Origin: Ruminococcus sp.
GTDB lineage: Bacteria > Bacillota > Clostridia > Oscillospirales > Acutalibacteraceae
Length of the DNA: 64,000 nucleotides
Reading direction: 5' to 3'
Assembly: GCA_017458845.1 (NCBI GenBank)
Contig: JAFSZY010000059.1
Location: 1 to 64,000 of the forward strand
The stretch's first letter is position 1; every line of letters starts with the position of its first letter. The position numbers were made by a program, and so were the translations under genes. Below are positions 26,530 to 35,962 of the stretch, in pieces. The notes beneath the pieces are model-generated. The model was not told where the DNA came from. It saw nothing but the letters and a program-made list of their open reading frames with translations, and made no database searches.

Positions 26530-26551
26530 GGGCGACCAGACGGTCGCCCTT
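26528..26551. terminator. Bidirectional terminator-like hairpin
   Basis: Stem AAGGGCGACC/GGTCGCCCTT between convergent genes. T tracts are short. The GGGCGAC stem recurs at 28763 and 32581. Confidence 0.6.
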
Positions 26552-26568
26552 CACTAAATGCTAAACGC

Positions 26569-28491
26569 TTATTTAACTTTAATCTTAACGTTTACAGTCT
26601 TGCTCAGGCTCTCGTAATTCTTGTTGCCCTTTGCGCTCACCTTCACCTTAATTGTGTAGGTGTTCTTCTTGATTCCTTTCTTGACTGTAAACTTACCTGT
26701 CTTTTTGTTGACGGTAATATTTTTGCTGCCCTTGAGCTTTTTGTATGTAACGGTGCCCTGAGCCTTTTTAACCGTCAAAGGCTTAACGGTGACGTTCTTT
26801 TTCTTTACAGTCTTGTACTTAACTGTTTTAGCCGTCGCCTTGACCGTCATCGGGTTCTTAGCCGCCTTGATTACATAGAGCGCGAATTCAACGCCGCTGT
26901 ACTTGCCCTTGAGATTTACGTCAATAGTGTACGAGCCCACATTTACAGGGCTTTTGGGATATACAAGGGTATAGTCCGTATCCTTAACAAGCTTGTCGCC
27001 TCTCATATCGGTTACTGTGACAGAGGGCTTTATCGCCTTGCCTGTATATGTGAACATAGATTTTTTCATTTTAACGGTTACGGGAATAGGAAGATAATTG
27101 AAGGTGAGGCTATGATTCTTGGCGTAGTTCTCAGCCGCCGAGCCAGCGTATCCGCTCAGTACAAAGCCGTCGACAGGCTCCTGGGTTTCTTCGCTTGCGT
27201 TATATTTGTAGCCGAAAGCTTTACTTATAATCTGGAACACGCTGTCGGGAACGGAAACTTCCTTGAGGTTCTCGCAGTTATAGAACGCGTACCCGTCGAT
27301 TGTCTGCAGTCCCTCGTAAAGCCACACATATCTGAGAGCGTGACACGATGAGAACGCGCTTGCGCCGATAGACTCAACTGTCTGGGGAATATCGACTACA
27401 CCCAGAGAATCACAGCTGTCAAACGCGCTGAAGCCGATTTTCTTAAGACCGTCATTGAACGTTACATCAGTAATCGAGGAACAGTCGCTAAAAGCTTCAT
27501 TGCCGATGTTCTCAAGAGTATCAGGGAAAACAACCTCCTCTATATCGTCATTGTCGTAGAAGGCTTGTTTGGCGATTTTTGTTACCCTATAGCCGTCAAT
27601 AGAGGACGGAATTGAGATAATGGGCTCAGAGTCGAGGTAGCCTGTAATCTCAGCCTCGTTATCGTTTATGACGTTATATGTATACGGTTCGTCAGACGCG
27701 ACATATTTATACATAACAACGAGGTTTTTGTTGGCTTTGTCGCTTATCTGGTACTTGCCTACATTCGCTTTTTTGCTGTTTACATAAGCGTTAACCGTAG
27801 AGTTTTCGCTGCTGTCCACGCTGAACTGATAGCCGTCATCCGCGGTTATCCAGACGTAAAGTGAGTACTCCGTACCCGACTCAAACTCAGAGCTTTCGTT
27901 CAACCAGCTGTTGTCCTGTTTCCAGCCGACGTCTGTGATAGTGTAGCCCGAATCGTCTGTATCAGCGTTGAAACTGGCGTTTGCGCCCGCGAGAGGCGCT
28001 TTAACGCCCTTGATGTTTACAACATTGATAATCTGAATCTGCTGCGGGGGTGTATCGCCGCCCGAGCTGCCCGCTGAGAACCTGTACGAAATAAGGATAA
28101 ACACCGCGGGAGAGTAACTGTAGACCTCAAGTACTGTAGCGTTATATCCGTTTACGGTCGCTGTTAAGAGCGATGTTTTTCCGTTAGCGTTGAATACGTA
28201 ACCGTCATTCGGATCGATGAATATGTTAGCCGCGTATTCTTTACCCTCTTCAAAGGTCTCATCGGCTGAAACATTTTCTTGATCTGTACAGTTAAACCAG
28301 CTTACCGGTTCGTGAAGGTGGTACCCTGCTCCACACACAGCTTCCCTTGACGGCTTCTGTCCAGCCACGGGAGCGGTTACTGTTATAGCTACGGTGTTGA
28401 TAACGGTTTCGGCACCCGCGGTAAAAGGTACAGACGCGAATACGCCGACTATCATAATTATCGCTAAAATTAAGCTGACTGTTTTCTTCAT
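26569..28491 (-). CDS. Secreted BspA-like leucine-rich repeat surface protein
   Basis: A 640-residue secreted protein. The ATG at 28491 follows AAGGAGG. In order: signal peptide (1-27, cleavage near AGA), two related beta modules of about 110 residues each (one with EEGKEYAANIFIDPNDGY, the other with ESGTEYSLYVWITADDGY), a BspA/LRR_5-type leucine-rich region (about 270-430; repeats such as FPDTLENIGNEAFSDCSSI), then an Ig-like module and a strongly basic Lys/Thr/Val-rich C-terminal region (about 540-640). BspA-type repeats are usually surface binding modules. The basic tail could hold the protein to wall polymers, since no sortase motif or dockerin is present. The exact ligand is unknown. Confidence 0.82.
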   Translation of the reverse strand: MKKTVSLILAIIMIVGVFASVPFTAGAETVINTVAITVTAPVAGQKPSREAVCGAGYHLHEPVSWFNCTDQENVSADETFEEGKEYAANIFIDPNDGYVFNANGKTSLLTATVNGYNATVLEVYSYSPAVFILISYRFSAGSSGGDTPPQQIQIINVVNIKGVKAPLAGANASFNADTDDSGYTITDVGWKQDNSWLNESSEFESGTEYSLYVWITADDGYQFSVDSSENSTVNAYVNSKKANVGKYQISDKANKNLVVMYKYVASDEPYTYNVINDNEAEITGYLDSEPIISIPSSIDGYRVTKIAKQAFYDNDDIEEVVFPDTLENIGNEAFSDCSSITDVTFNDGLKKIGFSAFDSCDSLGVVDIPQTVESIGASAFSSCHALRYVWLYEGLQTIDGYAFYNCENLKEVSVPDSVFQIISKAFGYKYNASEETQEPVDGFVLSGYAGSAAENYAKNHSLTFNYLPIPVTVKMKKSMFTYTGKAIKPSVTVTDMRGDKLVKDTDYTLVYPKSPVNVGSYTIDVNLKGKYSGVEFALYVIKAAKNPMTVKATAKTVKYKTVKKKNVTVKPLTVKKAQGTVTYKKLKGSKNITVNKKTGKFTVKKGIKKNTYTIKVKVSAKGNKNYESLSKTVNVKIKVK

Positions 28492-28510
28492 AATGTCCTC
28501 CTTTTCTTTG

Positions 28511-28653
28511 CCTCCCTTTGACAAAGGGAGGTGGGCAAATCGCTTGCGATTTGATCGGTGGGATTAAAGTAAGATTCTGATGTATGATAGTTGTCAAACA
28601 TAATCCCCCTTGAAATCAACAAGTTGATTTCTTTCCCCCTTAAACTAAGGGGG
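28511..28653. repeat. Composite of four hairpins, repeat family B
   Basis: Four palindromes in a row: CCTCCCTTTGACAAAGGGAGG (28511-28531, arms CCTCCCTTT/AAAGGGAGG), CAAATCGC/GCGATTTG (28536-28553), AAATCAAC/GTTGATTT (28613-28630) and CCCCCTTA/TAAGGGGG (28635-28653). Related sequence recurs at 28823-28872 and 49206-49270. No gene was seen between 28492 and 28875; the rest is AT-rich. Confidence 0.65.
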
Positions 28654-28755
28654 ACTATGGAGTGTCCGTAGCAGCTCCCTGTAAATTTTATTATATCATA
28701 ATCCAAAAAAAATTGTTGCACAAAAATATTAAGCTTTATTTATTCAAATTGCACA

Positions 28756-28786
28756 TAAGAAAGAGCGACCAAAATCGGTCGCCCTT
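28756..28786 (-). terminator. Probable terminator of dnaG-rpoD
   Basis: On the minus strand GGGCGACC pairs with GGTCGCTC (one mismatch), followed by TTTCTT. It lies about 90 bp past the rpoD stop, beyond a family B repeat. Confidence 0.65.
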
Positions 28787-28822
28787 AATTGATTTAAAAC
28801 GAAGTGAATGCGGATAAGCAGT

Positions 28823-28872
28823 CCCTCATCCGTCAGGCTTCGCCTGACACCTTCCCCCAAGGGAAGGCTTTT
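28823..28872. repeat. Repeat family B element at the rpoD end
   Basis: CCCTCATCCGTC, then the hairpin TCAGGC/GCCTGA, then CCTTCCCCCAAGGGAAGG and a T tract, ending 3 bp from the rpoD stop codon. The same architecture is seen at 49206-49270. Confidence 0.65.
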
Positions 28873-28875
28873 TCG

Positions 28876-29967
28876 TTAATCAAGATAATCCTTGAGCTTT
28901 TTGCTTCGTGAGGGGTGGCGGAGCTTTCTGAGAGCTTTAGCCTCAATCTGACGGATACGCTCACGGGTAACCTTGAACTCGGAACCTACCTCCTCGAGGG
29001 TACGGCTCTTTCCGTCCTCCAGACCGAAGCGCAGGCGGAGAACCTTGGCTTCACGGGGAGTTAATGTGGCGAGAACTTCCTCGAGCTGCTCCTTTAAGAG
29101 GGCGTGGCTGGCTTCATCCGCGGGAGCGGGAGTGTCGCTGTCTGGAATGAAGTCGCCTAGGTGGCTGTCCTCCTCCTCGCCTATCGGAGTTTCAAGAGAT
29201 ACAGGCTCCTGAGCTACTCGGACAATTTCGCGAACCTTCTCGACGGAGATGTCGAGCTTTTCGGCAATTTCCTCGGAAGTGGGCTCGTGGCCTTTTTCGT
29301 GGAGAATCTGTGTGCTGACTTTCTTTACCTTGTTGATTGTTTCAACCATATGAACGGGAATTCGGATTGTGCGCGCCTGATCGGCGATGGCTCTTGTGAT
29401 AGCCTGACGTATCCACCATGTGGCGTATGTAGAGAACTTGAAGCCCTTGGTGTAGTCGAACTTCTCGACAGCCTTGATAAGGCCGAGGTTACCCTCCTGA
29501 ATCAAATCAAGGAACTGCATTCCGCGTCCGAGGTAACGCTTGGCGATACTTACAACCAGACGAAGGTTGGCTTCGGACAGACGCTTTTTAGCCTGCAAAT
29601 CTCCCTCGGAAATTTTGATAGCGAGCTCGACCTCTTCCTCGGGCGTGAGCAGAGGAACGCGACCGATTTCTTTAAGGTAAACCTTGACAGGGTCGTCGAT
29701 TGACATTGAGTCGGATGAGTCGGAAGAAGCGTCCTTCTTCTGCTGTTCCGCAATCTCCGTAATCTCCTCAAAGTCGATGTTCTGTACATCCTCGATAATC
29801 TCTATGCCCTGCTGCTCGAGGTTATCGTAGAGTTTTTCGAGCTCCTCGGGCTTGAATTCCATTTCACCCAGAGCTTCGATAATTTCATCGTTTGTAAGAT
29901 TGCCTTTTGATTTTCCGAGCTCCATCAGCTCTTTTACAATGGTTTTTTTATCTTGCTGCTGTCCCAT
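28876..29967 (-). CDS. rpoD: Primary (housekeeping) sigma factor RpoD/SigA
   Basis: A 363-residue group 1 sigma-70 factor. It carries region 1.1 at the N-terminus, region 1.2 ([20 protein letters not shown]), region 2 with the -10 recognition helix ([20 protein letters not shown]), region 3 and region 4 ending [20 protein letters not shown]. It directs core RNA polymerase to TTGACA/TATAAT promoters, which match those found in this window. The gene follows dnaG by 32 bp, the classic macromolecular-synthesis arrangement of Firmicutes. Confidence 0.98.
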   Translation of the reverse strand: MGQQQDKKTIVKELMELGKSKGNLTNDEIIEALGEMEFKPEELEKLYDNLEQQGIEIIEDVQNIDFEEITEIAEQQKKDASSDSSDSMSIDDPVKVYLKEIGRVPLLTPEEEVELAIKISEGDLQAKKRLSEANLRLVVSIAKRYLGRGMQFLDLIQEGNLGLIKAVEKFDYTKGFKFSTYATWWIRQAITRAIADQARTIRIPVHMVETINKVKKVSTQILHEKGHEPTSEEIAEKLDISVEKVREIVRVAQEPVSLETPIGEEEDSHLGDFIPDSDTPAPADEASHALLKEQLEEVLATLTPREAKVLRLRFGLEDGKSRTLEEVGSEFKVTRERIRQIEAKALRKLRHPSRSKKLKDYLD

Positions 29968-29999
29968 TACACATATCCTTTCCTGTGAACAATTAATAG

Positions 30000-31763
30000 T
30001 TATTTACGAGAATCTTTCAAGCGCTTAAGCTCCTCGGCGATATCGTCCAAACTGGCGTTTGCCGCGTCGGCAACCTTGAGCTTTGAATACTCGTCGTTGA
30101 TTACTTTTATATTTTCTTCCGCTGTCTTTTCATTCGCCATTCTCGCGTAGTCGGAGTTGGCGATATGATAGATTTTAGCGGTCTCTTCCTGTGTGAAATC
30201 ACCCGATACAGTAGCGAGCGGGTCCAGATTGTTTTTAATTCTTTCAGAGAAATATAAGTAGAGCTTACGGTTGAATTCCGTCTGGAATTTTTCAGCTGAA
30301 AGCTTGGACTCCACATATGACATTCGGTCGGGGTTCTTGATTATATAGGCGATTACACCCTCTTCGGCGGTGGTGACACGCGGCTTTTTGTAGCTCTCGG
30401 TATTGACCTTGTCATTCATCCTGTTGAGGTTTTGCCTCATATTTCTGAAGTTGTCGCGCCGCCTGTCATAGTACTGTTTTCGGCTGACTTTTTTGAGCTG
30501 CTGTTTTACAGCGTCGGGGGTAACTTCGAGCTCCTTGCAGAGCTTTGAGATATAAACATCCTGCTCGATTGAGTTGTCCAGCGTGGCGAGAATCTTGACT
30601 GCCTCGGAGAGAAAAGCAACCTTGCCCTCGGCTTCCTTGAGGTTGTAGTTGCGCCTGAGCTTTGTCAGCCTGTACTCGATATCGTTGCCGCTGCCCTCAA
30701 TAACATTCTTGAAGGCGTCGTGGCCGTTCTCCCCCTTGTTTCGCAGAAACTCGTCGGGGTCCTTGCCCTGCGGAATGTTTATTACCTTGATATTCAGCCC
30801 CGCGTTCCTGAGAAAAGTGATTGCCCTCGCGGTAGCCTTCTGTCCCGCCTCATCGGAGTCGTAGCAAATTATAACCTCGTCAGCGTAACGCTTCATCAAA
30901 AGAGCCTGTTCCTGAGTAAGCGCCGTGCCCAATGTAGCGACCGCGTTGGGGAAGCCCGCCTGATTGACGGCTATAACGTCCATATAACCCTCGCAGAGTA
31001 TGAGCGTGCGGTCGTCCGAGTTCTTGGCGTTGTTAAGTGAAAAGAGGTTGGCGCTCTTCTTGAACACGGGAGTGTCGGAGGTGTTGAGATACTTTGGCTT
31101 TTGGTTGGTCATTATACGTCCGCCGAAGGCTATGACGTTGCCCCTCAAATCAATAATCGGGAACATCACACGGTCATTAAAGCGGTCTGAAATACCACCG
31201 TTTTTGTTCTGAAAAGCCAGGTTCGCGGAAACAATCTCGTTGTTCTTAAAACCAAGCGTTTTTAGGTGTCCGCAAAGCGAATAGCGGTTCGAGTCCGCGT
31301 AGCCCAGTCCAAAACGCCTTATCGTCTTGTCGGTGAGGGCTCGTCCGTGAAAATATTCAAGCCCTTCCCTGCCCGCGTCGGAGTAAAGGTTTTTATAGAA
31401 AAACCTTGCCGCCTCGCGGTTTGCCTCAAAAATCCTTTTGCGCAGATTGGACATACTGTCGTCGAAAGTGTCCTCGGGCATAGTCATACCCGCGCGTTGA
31501 GCCAGATACTTGACCGCGTCGATGTAGTCGAGGTTTTCAATCTTCATTATAAAGGTGATTACGTCGCCGCCTACTCCGCAGCCGAAGCAATAGAACGAAC
31601 CGTTTTCGGGATAAATATTAAAAGACGGCGTCTTTTCGCCGTGGAACGGACACAGCCCGACCATATTCCTGCCGCGGCGTTTGAGATTAACATACGACGA
31701 CGCTATCTCTGTCATATCGCTGCGGTCCTTGAGCTCCTGCAAAAAGCCCTCGGGTAACGGCAT
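30000..31763 (-). CDS. dnaG: DNA primase
   Basis: A 587-residue DnaG that makes RNA primers at the replication fork. The zinc-binding domain is at the N-terminus ([11 protein letters not shown] and CFGCGVGGD, about residues 38-70), followed by the catalytic TOPRIM domain ([10 protein letters not shown] and [10 protein letters not shown]) and a C-terminal helicase-interacting region. The ATG at 31763 follows GGTGGTG; an in-frame start 30 nt earlier lacks a ribosome site. It is cotranscribed with rpoD; no rpsU lies upstream. Confidence 0.97.
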   Translation of the reverse strand: MPLPEGFLQELKDRSDMTEIASSYVNLKRRGRNMVGLCPFHGEKTPSFNIYPENGSFYCFGCGVGGDVITFIMKIENLDYIDAVKYLAQRAGMTMPEDTFDDSMSNLRKRIFEANREAARFFYKNLYSDAGREGLEYFHGRALTDKTIRRFGLGYADSNRYSLCGHLKTLGFKNNEIVSANLAFQNKNGGISDRFNDRVMFPIIDLRGNVIAFGGRIMTNQKPKYLNTSDTPVFKKSANLFSLNNAKNSDDRTLILCEGYMDVIAVNQAGFPNAVATLGTALTQEQALLMKRYADEVIICYDSDEAGQKATARAITFLRNAGLNIKVINIPQGKDPDEFLRNKGENGHDAFKNVIEGSGNDIEYRLTKLRRNYNLKEAEGKVAFLSEAVKILATLDNSIEQDVYISKLCKELEVTPDAVKQQLKKVSRKQYYDRRRDNFRNMRQNLNRMNDKVNTESYKKPRVTTAEEGVIAYIIKNPDRMSYVESKLSAEKFQTEFNRKLYLYFSERIKNNLDPLATVSGDFTQEETAKIYHIANSDYARMANEKTAEENIKVINDEYSKLKVADAANASLDDIAEELKRLKDSRK

Positions 31764-31843
31764 AAAAACACCACCTTCCAAAATAATTCGCAATCATTCA
31801 AAAAAGACTACACTTATATATACGACAAAATTTTATAAATTCC

Positions 31844-32467
31844 TTAAATTTCGAAAAATTTTTCGTTTTTTATTTCAATTTTTACGTCTCCCGCCGTTGC
31901 GTCGGCAAATTCTTTGTCGAGAGCGGCGGTTTTATTCACAGGAATATGAAAGCTCAGAATGACATTATCCGCAAAATCGCAGTTGTCCACAAATCCGCCA
32001 TTATTCATAATCAACGTGTTTAGCTTTCCGTACTGATTGTAGGAGCAGGACACCTCGCACTCGGCGCAAAGGCTCATTTCGACAACCTCAGCGGCTTCAA
32101 GCCCGAGCTTCGCCGCAGCCGAATAAGCGCGGACAAGCCCGCCTGTTCCGAGCAGAACACCGCCGAAATAACGCGTCACTACGACAACTACATCTGTTAT
32201 ACCGTTTTTTGTAATAACGTCAAGAACAGGCACACCTGCGGTTCCCGAAGGTTCTCCGTCGTCGCTGTAACGCTTAATCTGACCTTCACGAAGGCTATAT
32301 GCGTAAACGTTGTGGCGCGCGTCCCAATGCTCTTTTTTTATTTTGTTGATAAACTCGACGGCTTCGCCCTCGCTTTTGACAGGTTTACAGTAGCCTATAA
32401 AGCGCGAGCGTTTTTCGACAAGCTCGTCGTGGGAAAAGTTTTTTACAGTCTTGTAGGAACGGTTCAT
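31844..32467 (-). CDS. YigZ/IMPACT family protein
   Basis: A 207-residue member of the YigZ (UPF0029/IMPACT) family, of typical length. The signature is intact: DARHNVYAYSL, YSDDGEPSGTAGVPVL and VVVTRYFGGVLLGTGGLVRAY in the N-terminal domain, followed by the DUF1949-like ferredoxin-fold C-terminal domain. Eukaryotic IMPACT proteins affect translation control; the bacterial role is not settled. The ATG at 32467 follows AAGGGTG; an upstream in-frame start is not supported. It is a single gene between rpmE and dnaG on the same strand. Confidence 0.88.
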   Translation of the reverse strand: MNRSYKTVKNFSHDELVEKRSRFIGYCKPVKSEGEAVEFINKIKKEHWDARHNVYAYSLREGQIKRYSDDGEPSGTAGVPVLDVITKNGITDVVVVVTRYFGGVLLGTGGLVRAYSAAAKLGLEAAEVVEMSLCAECEVSCSYNQYGKLNTLIMNNGGFVDNCDFADNVILSFHIPVNKTAALDKEFADATAGDVKIEIKNEKFFEI

Positions 32468-32575
32468 AATATACACCCTTAACAGTTGGAATAGACGGAA
32501 AAGTAATCCCCAAAAAATCAACTTTTCACAGTAATGATTTTGACCCCTTTAAAAAGAGGTACCTTAGAGTAAAGG

Positions 32576-32600
32576 AAAAAAGGGCGACAGATGTCGCCCT
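32576..32600 (-). terminator. Terminator of rpmE
   Basis: On the minus strand AGGGCGACA/GTCGCCCT forms an 8-bp stem followed by TTTTTT. The GGGCGAC stem is shared with the hairpins at 26528 and 28763. Confidence 0.85.
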
Positions 32601-32615
32601 AAAATTCTCAATAAA

Positions 32616-32816
32616 TTATTCCATATTGAAACGCTTCTTGAATCTGTCTACACGTCCGCCTGTATCAACTAACTTCTGTTTACCTGTGAAGAAAGGATGA
32701 CACTTGGAGCAAACTTCAACACGGATATCCTTTTCGGTTGAACCTGTTTCGATTACATTGCCGCAGTGGCAAGTAATAGTTGTCTGATAATAATCAGGAT
32801 GGATACCATTTTTCAT
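32616..32816 (-). CDS. rpmE: 50S ribosomal protein L31, zinc-binding type
   Basis: A 66-residue L31 of the Cys-containing (C+) type: CHCG near residues 16-19 and CSKCHPF near 36-42 form the zinc site, and the C-terminus [10 protein letters not shown] is typical. The ATG at 32816 follows GAGGTG; an in-frame ATG 21 nt upstream overlaps that site. The type is of interest because bacteria often replace it with a zinc-free paralogue under zinc starvation; no such paralogue is in the window. Confidence 0.97.
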   Translation of the reverse strand: MKNGIHPDYYQTTITCHCGNVIETGSTEKDIRVEVCSKCHPFFTGKQKLVDTGGRVDRFKKRFNME

Positions 32817-32903
32817 TTTATTCACCTCATTCGGCATAAATTCTTCGTAACATTAGGATTATACTATACTTTTTTATAAAATGCAAGTGTTTTTTTAATG
32901 TTT

Positions 32904-33677
32904 TTATCTGGAATTGATATAAAGAACATACTCGTTAAGAGTTTTGTTAAGGCCGCGCATCATTTGAGCGTTGTCTTTACCGACAAACCTGTACACTGCC
33001 TCGTTGGCTTTCATAGAGGTTGCGTCCTCTTTATCAGCGGGATATCTCTGAACAAAGCCAAAATCGCCAGCTTTTGACATAAGCCAGTGTGAAGCCTTTG
33101 AGCCCGCGAACTTACCTTTTGTCTTGAAGGTCACAAGCAATCCTGTCTGAGCCTCGCTGTTGCCCGCCTGAGGAATAACCGTCTCGGTTTTAGCCTGGGC
33201 GCGAACCTCGGTCAGATTATAGCGATTCTTGTTATACTTATACTTTTTCATATAGAGCTTGTTCTGCTCCTTATATGAGACATAAGCGCTTAAAACACTT
33301 AAATCAATCCCGTCCTTCTCAGCCGCTTCAAGCATAGAGTCAAGCGCGTCCGCGGCGAGCGGAGAAACGAAATAGCCGTCGCGCTCAACAAGCTCGGGGA
33401 CATAATCCTTTTCGAGAGGATTGCTCTTGTTGACAATCCTGAGAAGCTCATCGTTGAGCTCAGTGTCCGCGAAGGCTTCGGTCTCTGAGGTTTTGACAGG
33501 CTTATTATCGTTGGAAAAATATAGCCTTGAACCGATAAAAACCAAACCCAGAACTATCGCAACAAGCATAACTATGATTAGAACTTTGACCGCTTTAAGC
33601 CCTTTGGCGGGCTTGTTAAGCTTTATTTCAAAAGTCCTGTCAACAGCTCCATAGCGTTCAGCTTTTCTTTTTTTCAA
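32904..33677 (-). CDS. VanY-like (M15B) protein lacking the zinc ligands
   Basis: A 257-residue membrane-anchored protein (helix about 31-51) with the fold signature of D-Ala-D-Ala carboxypeptidase VanY in its outer part: SAYVSYKEQNKLY, SEAQTGLLVTF, HWLMSKAGDFGFVQRYP and a final YRFVG. Against the usual SEHQTGLAVDF and EPWHFRYVG, the zinc ligands are gone: His at 176 is Ala, Asp at 183 is Thr, and the last His (position 227) is Val; the catalytic Glu is also missing. It is probably a non-catalytic peptidoglycan-binding relative. It starts with TTG directly after the thrS stop and shares a ribosome site (AAGGAG) inside thrS, so it is coupled to thrS and subject to its T-box. Confidence 0.75.
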   Translation of the reverse strand: MKKRKAERYGAVDRTFEIKLNKPAKGLKAVKVLIIVMLVAIVLGLVFIGSRLYFSNDNKPVKTSETEAFADTELNDELLRIVNKSNPLEKDYVPELVERDGYFVSPLAADALDSMLEAAEKDGIDLSVLSAYVSYKEQNKLYMKKYKYNKNRYNLTEVRAQAKTETVIPQAGNSEAQTGLLVTFKTKGKFAGSKASHWLMSKAGDFGFVQRYPADKEDATSMKANEAVYRFVGKDNAQMMRGLNKTLNEYVLYINSR

Positions 33678-35621
33678 TTATTTTATCTCCTTAGATTCAA
33701 TTTCAGCTTCCGCTTTAACAATAAAATCAGCGAGAGGCATTGAACCGAGGTCGCCCTCCTTGCGGTGGCGTACGGACACGGCGTTATTCTCGATATCCTT
33801 GTCGCCCACTACGAACATATAGGGAACTTTTTCGAGCTGAGCCTCGCGGATTTTATAGCCTATCTTCTCGCTGCGGTCGTCAATCTCAACGCGCATCCCG
33901 TGCTTTTCGAGCTCGGCTTTGACGCCGTAAGCGTAGTCAAAGTGACGGTCGGCTATGGGCAGAATCTTCACCTGAGTGGGAGCGAGCCACATCGGGAACG
34001 CGCCCGCGTACTTCTCGATAAGCAGAGCGAGTGTACGCTCATAGCAGCCGATTGATGTGCGGTGAATGATGTAGGGATTCTTCTTTTTGCCGTCCTTGTC
34101 AACGTACTCCATACCAAATTTTTCCGCTATAAGTCCGTCAATCTGAATTGTAATGAGTGTATCTTCCTTACCGTAAACGTTCTTAATCTGGATATCAAGC
34201 TTAGGACCGTAGAACGCCGCCTCGCCGACACCGATTTCGTAGGGAATCTCAAGGTGATCAAGAATACGTCCCATCATATCCTGAACAGTATTCCACTCTT
34301 CCTCTGTACCGATGAATTTCTCTCTGTCGTTGGGGTCCCACTGGGAGAAGCGGTAGCTTACATCCTCATAAAGACCAACCGTTTTAAGCATAAAGATGGC
34401 AAGCTCAAGACAGTTTTTGAACTCTCCCTCGAGCTGTTCGGGTGTACACATAAGGTGTCCCTCGGAGATTGTGAACTGGCGCACACGGATAAGTCCGTGC
34501 ATTTCGCCCGACGCCTCGTTGCGGAAAAGAGTTGAAGTTTCGTTATATCTGAGCGGTAAATCGCGGTAGGAGCGCTGACGGTTGAGATACGCCTGATACT
34601 GGAAAGGACAGGTCATAGGACGCAAAGCGTAAACCTCGTCATCCTTTTCCTCGTCGCCGAGCACAAACATTCCATCCTTGTAGTGATCCCAGTGACCGCT
34701 GATTTTATATAAATCGGACTTAGCCATAAACGGAGTTTTTGTTAAGAGCCATCCCCTCTTCTGCTCCTCGTCCTCAACAAAACGCTGTAAAAGCTGGATT
34801 ACACGCGCGCCCTTTGGGAGCATAATCGGGAGTCCCTGACCGATATAATCGACGGTCGTAAAGAGCTCGAGCTCTCTGCCGAGCTTGTTGTGGTCGCGCT
34901 TTTTGGCTTCTTCCATCATGGTGAGGTGAGCTTCAAGCATTGAAGCCTTGGGGAAAGCTACACCGTAAACACGGCAAAGCTGGGCGTTTTTAGCGTCACC
35001 GCGCCAGTAAGCGCCTGTACAGTTTGTGAGAGCTATAGCCTTGACTGAGCTTACGTCCATAAGGTGAGGACCCGCGCAAAGGTCGGTGAAATCGTCCTGC
35101 TTATAGAAGCTTATCTTTTCGCCCTTATCGGAGTGCTCCTTGCACAACTCAACCTTATAGGGCTCGTTCATATCCTCGAGAAGTTTAACCGCTTCGTCGG
35201 GGTCAAGCTCAAATTTTTCGATAGCTATTTTTGATTTTACAATCTTCTTCATTTCGGCAGTGATTTTGTCGAGATCCTCGCGGGTAAAGGGCTTTTCAAC
35301 ATCAAAGTCATAGTAAAAGCCGTTGTCAACAGCGGGACCTATAGCGCACTTGGCGTTGGGATACAGGTGCTTAACAGCCTGAGCCAGAATATGGGAAGCA
35401 GTGTGCCAGAAGGCGTGCTTGCCGTCTTTATCGTCAAATGTAAGGAGCTCAACCTTACAATCCTTTGTAAGCGGTGTTCTCAGGTCGCAGACCTCGCCGT
35501 CAATTTTGGCGGCGCAAACGGACTTGTACAGTCCCATTCCTATAGATTTTGCGATTTCGGCGGGAGTTATATTCTCCTCATACTGATTTACTACTCCGCC
35601 CTTTAATTCTACATTCAACAT
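33678..35621 (-). CDS. thrS: Threonyl-tRNA synthetase
   Basis: A 647-residue class II synthetase that charges tRNA-Thr. It has an N-terminal TGS domain, the HxxxH-type editing domain (FWHTASHILAQAVKHLYP and later CAGPHLMD), the catalytic core with motif 2 region (YNETSTLFRNEASGEMHGL) and zinc site residues, and the C-terminal anticodon-binding domain. The ATG at 35621 is 8 nt from AAAGGAG; the ATG 6 nt upstream is too close. A T-box leader precedes it, so expression rises when tRNA-Thr is uncharged. The VanY-like gene follows without a gap. Confidence 0.98.
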   Translation of the reverse strand: MLNVELKGGVVNQYEENITPAEIAKSIGMGLYKSVCAAKIDGEVCDLRTPLTKDCKVELLTFDDKDGKHAFWHTASHILAQAVKHLYPNAKCAIGPAVDNGFYYDFDVEKPFTREDLDKITAEMKKIVKSKIAIEKFELDPDEAVKLLEDMNEPYKVELCKEHSDKGEKISFYKQDDFTDLCAGPHLMDVSSVKAIALTNCTGAYWRGDAKNAQLCRVYGVAFPKASMLEAHLTMMEEAKKRDHNKLGRELELFTTVDYIGQGLPIMLPKGARVIQLLQRFVEDEEQKRGWLLTKTPFMAKSDLYKISGHWDHYKDGMFVLGDEEKDDEVYALRPMTCPFQYQAYLNRQRSYRDLPLRYNETSTLFRNEASGEMHGLIRVRQFTISEGHLMCTPEQLEGEFKNCLELAIFMLKTVGLYEDVSYRFSQWDPNDREKFIGTEEEWNTVQDMMGRILDHLEIPYEIGVGEAAFYGPKLDIQIKNVYGKEDTLITIQIDGLIAEKFGMEYVDKDGKKKNPYIIHRTSIGCYERTLALLIEKYAGAFPMWLAPTQVKILPIADRHFDYAYGVKAELEKHGMRVEIDDRSEKIGYKIREAQLEKVPYMFVVGDKDIENNAVSVRHRKEGDLGSMPLADFIVKAEAEIESKEIK

Positions 35622-35695
35622 TTCCATTACTCCTTTATATTTTAATAATATGTTATTTAAGATTCTTCGCTTCGCTCAGGATGACGCGAGCGAAC

Positions 35696-35910
35696 ACAAA
35701 AACCGCTCTGATATCCATAAGGACATCAGGGCGGTTGAATAATCAAACGCGGTTCCACCTGAATTGAAACTCATTTCATCTTTAACGGAACTACCCGCCG
35801 CGCCATTTCCTGCGCGGTGCTCAAAGGCGGTAACACAGAGGAGTTTTATATGCTCGCACCAACCGCATACTCTCTTAAAAAACAAACACACTGCATCGTG
35901 TCCTTATCAA
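35696..35910 (-). promoter_or_regulatory. T-box riboswitch (tRNA-Thr) of thrS
   Basis: On the minus strand a leader of about 215 nt shows stem I features (AGAGAG, then GGTTGGTGCGAGC), a likely Thr specifier ACC (35831-35829), the T-box sequence AGGTGGAACCGCG (35760-35748) and a terminator with arms AACCGCCCTGATGTCC/GGATATCAGAGCGGTT followed by T residues. It reads as a transcriptional T-box. A repeat-like segment ATTCTTCGCTTCGCTCAGGA follows on the opposite strand at about 35672. Confidence 0.93.
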
Positions 35911-35928
35911 AGCAATATTATCAATATT

Positions 35929-35957
35929 ATATTATCACCGAAAAAGCTAAATGTCAA
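35929..35957 (-). promoter_or_regulatory. Promoter of the thrS T-box transcript
   Basis: On the minus strand a perfect TTGACA, a 17-nt spacer and TAATAT. It lies only a few bases past the stop of the upstream membrane protein gene. Confidence 0.75.
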
Positions 35958-35962
35958 TAATT

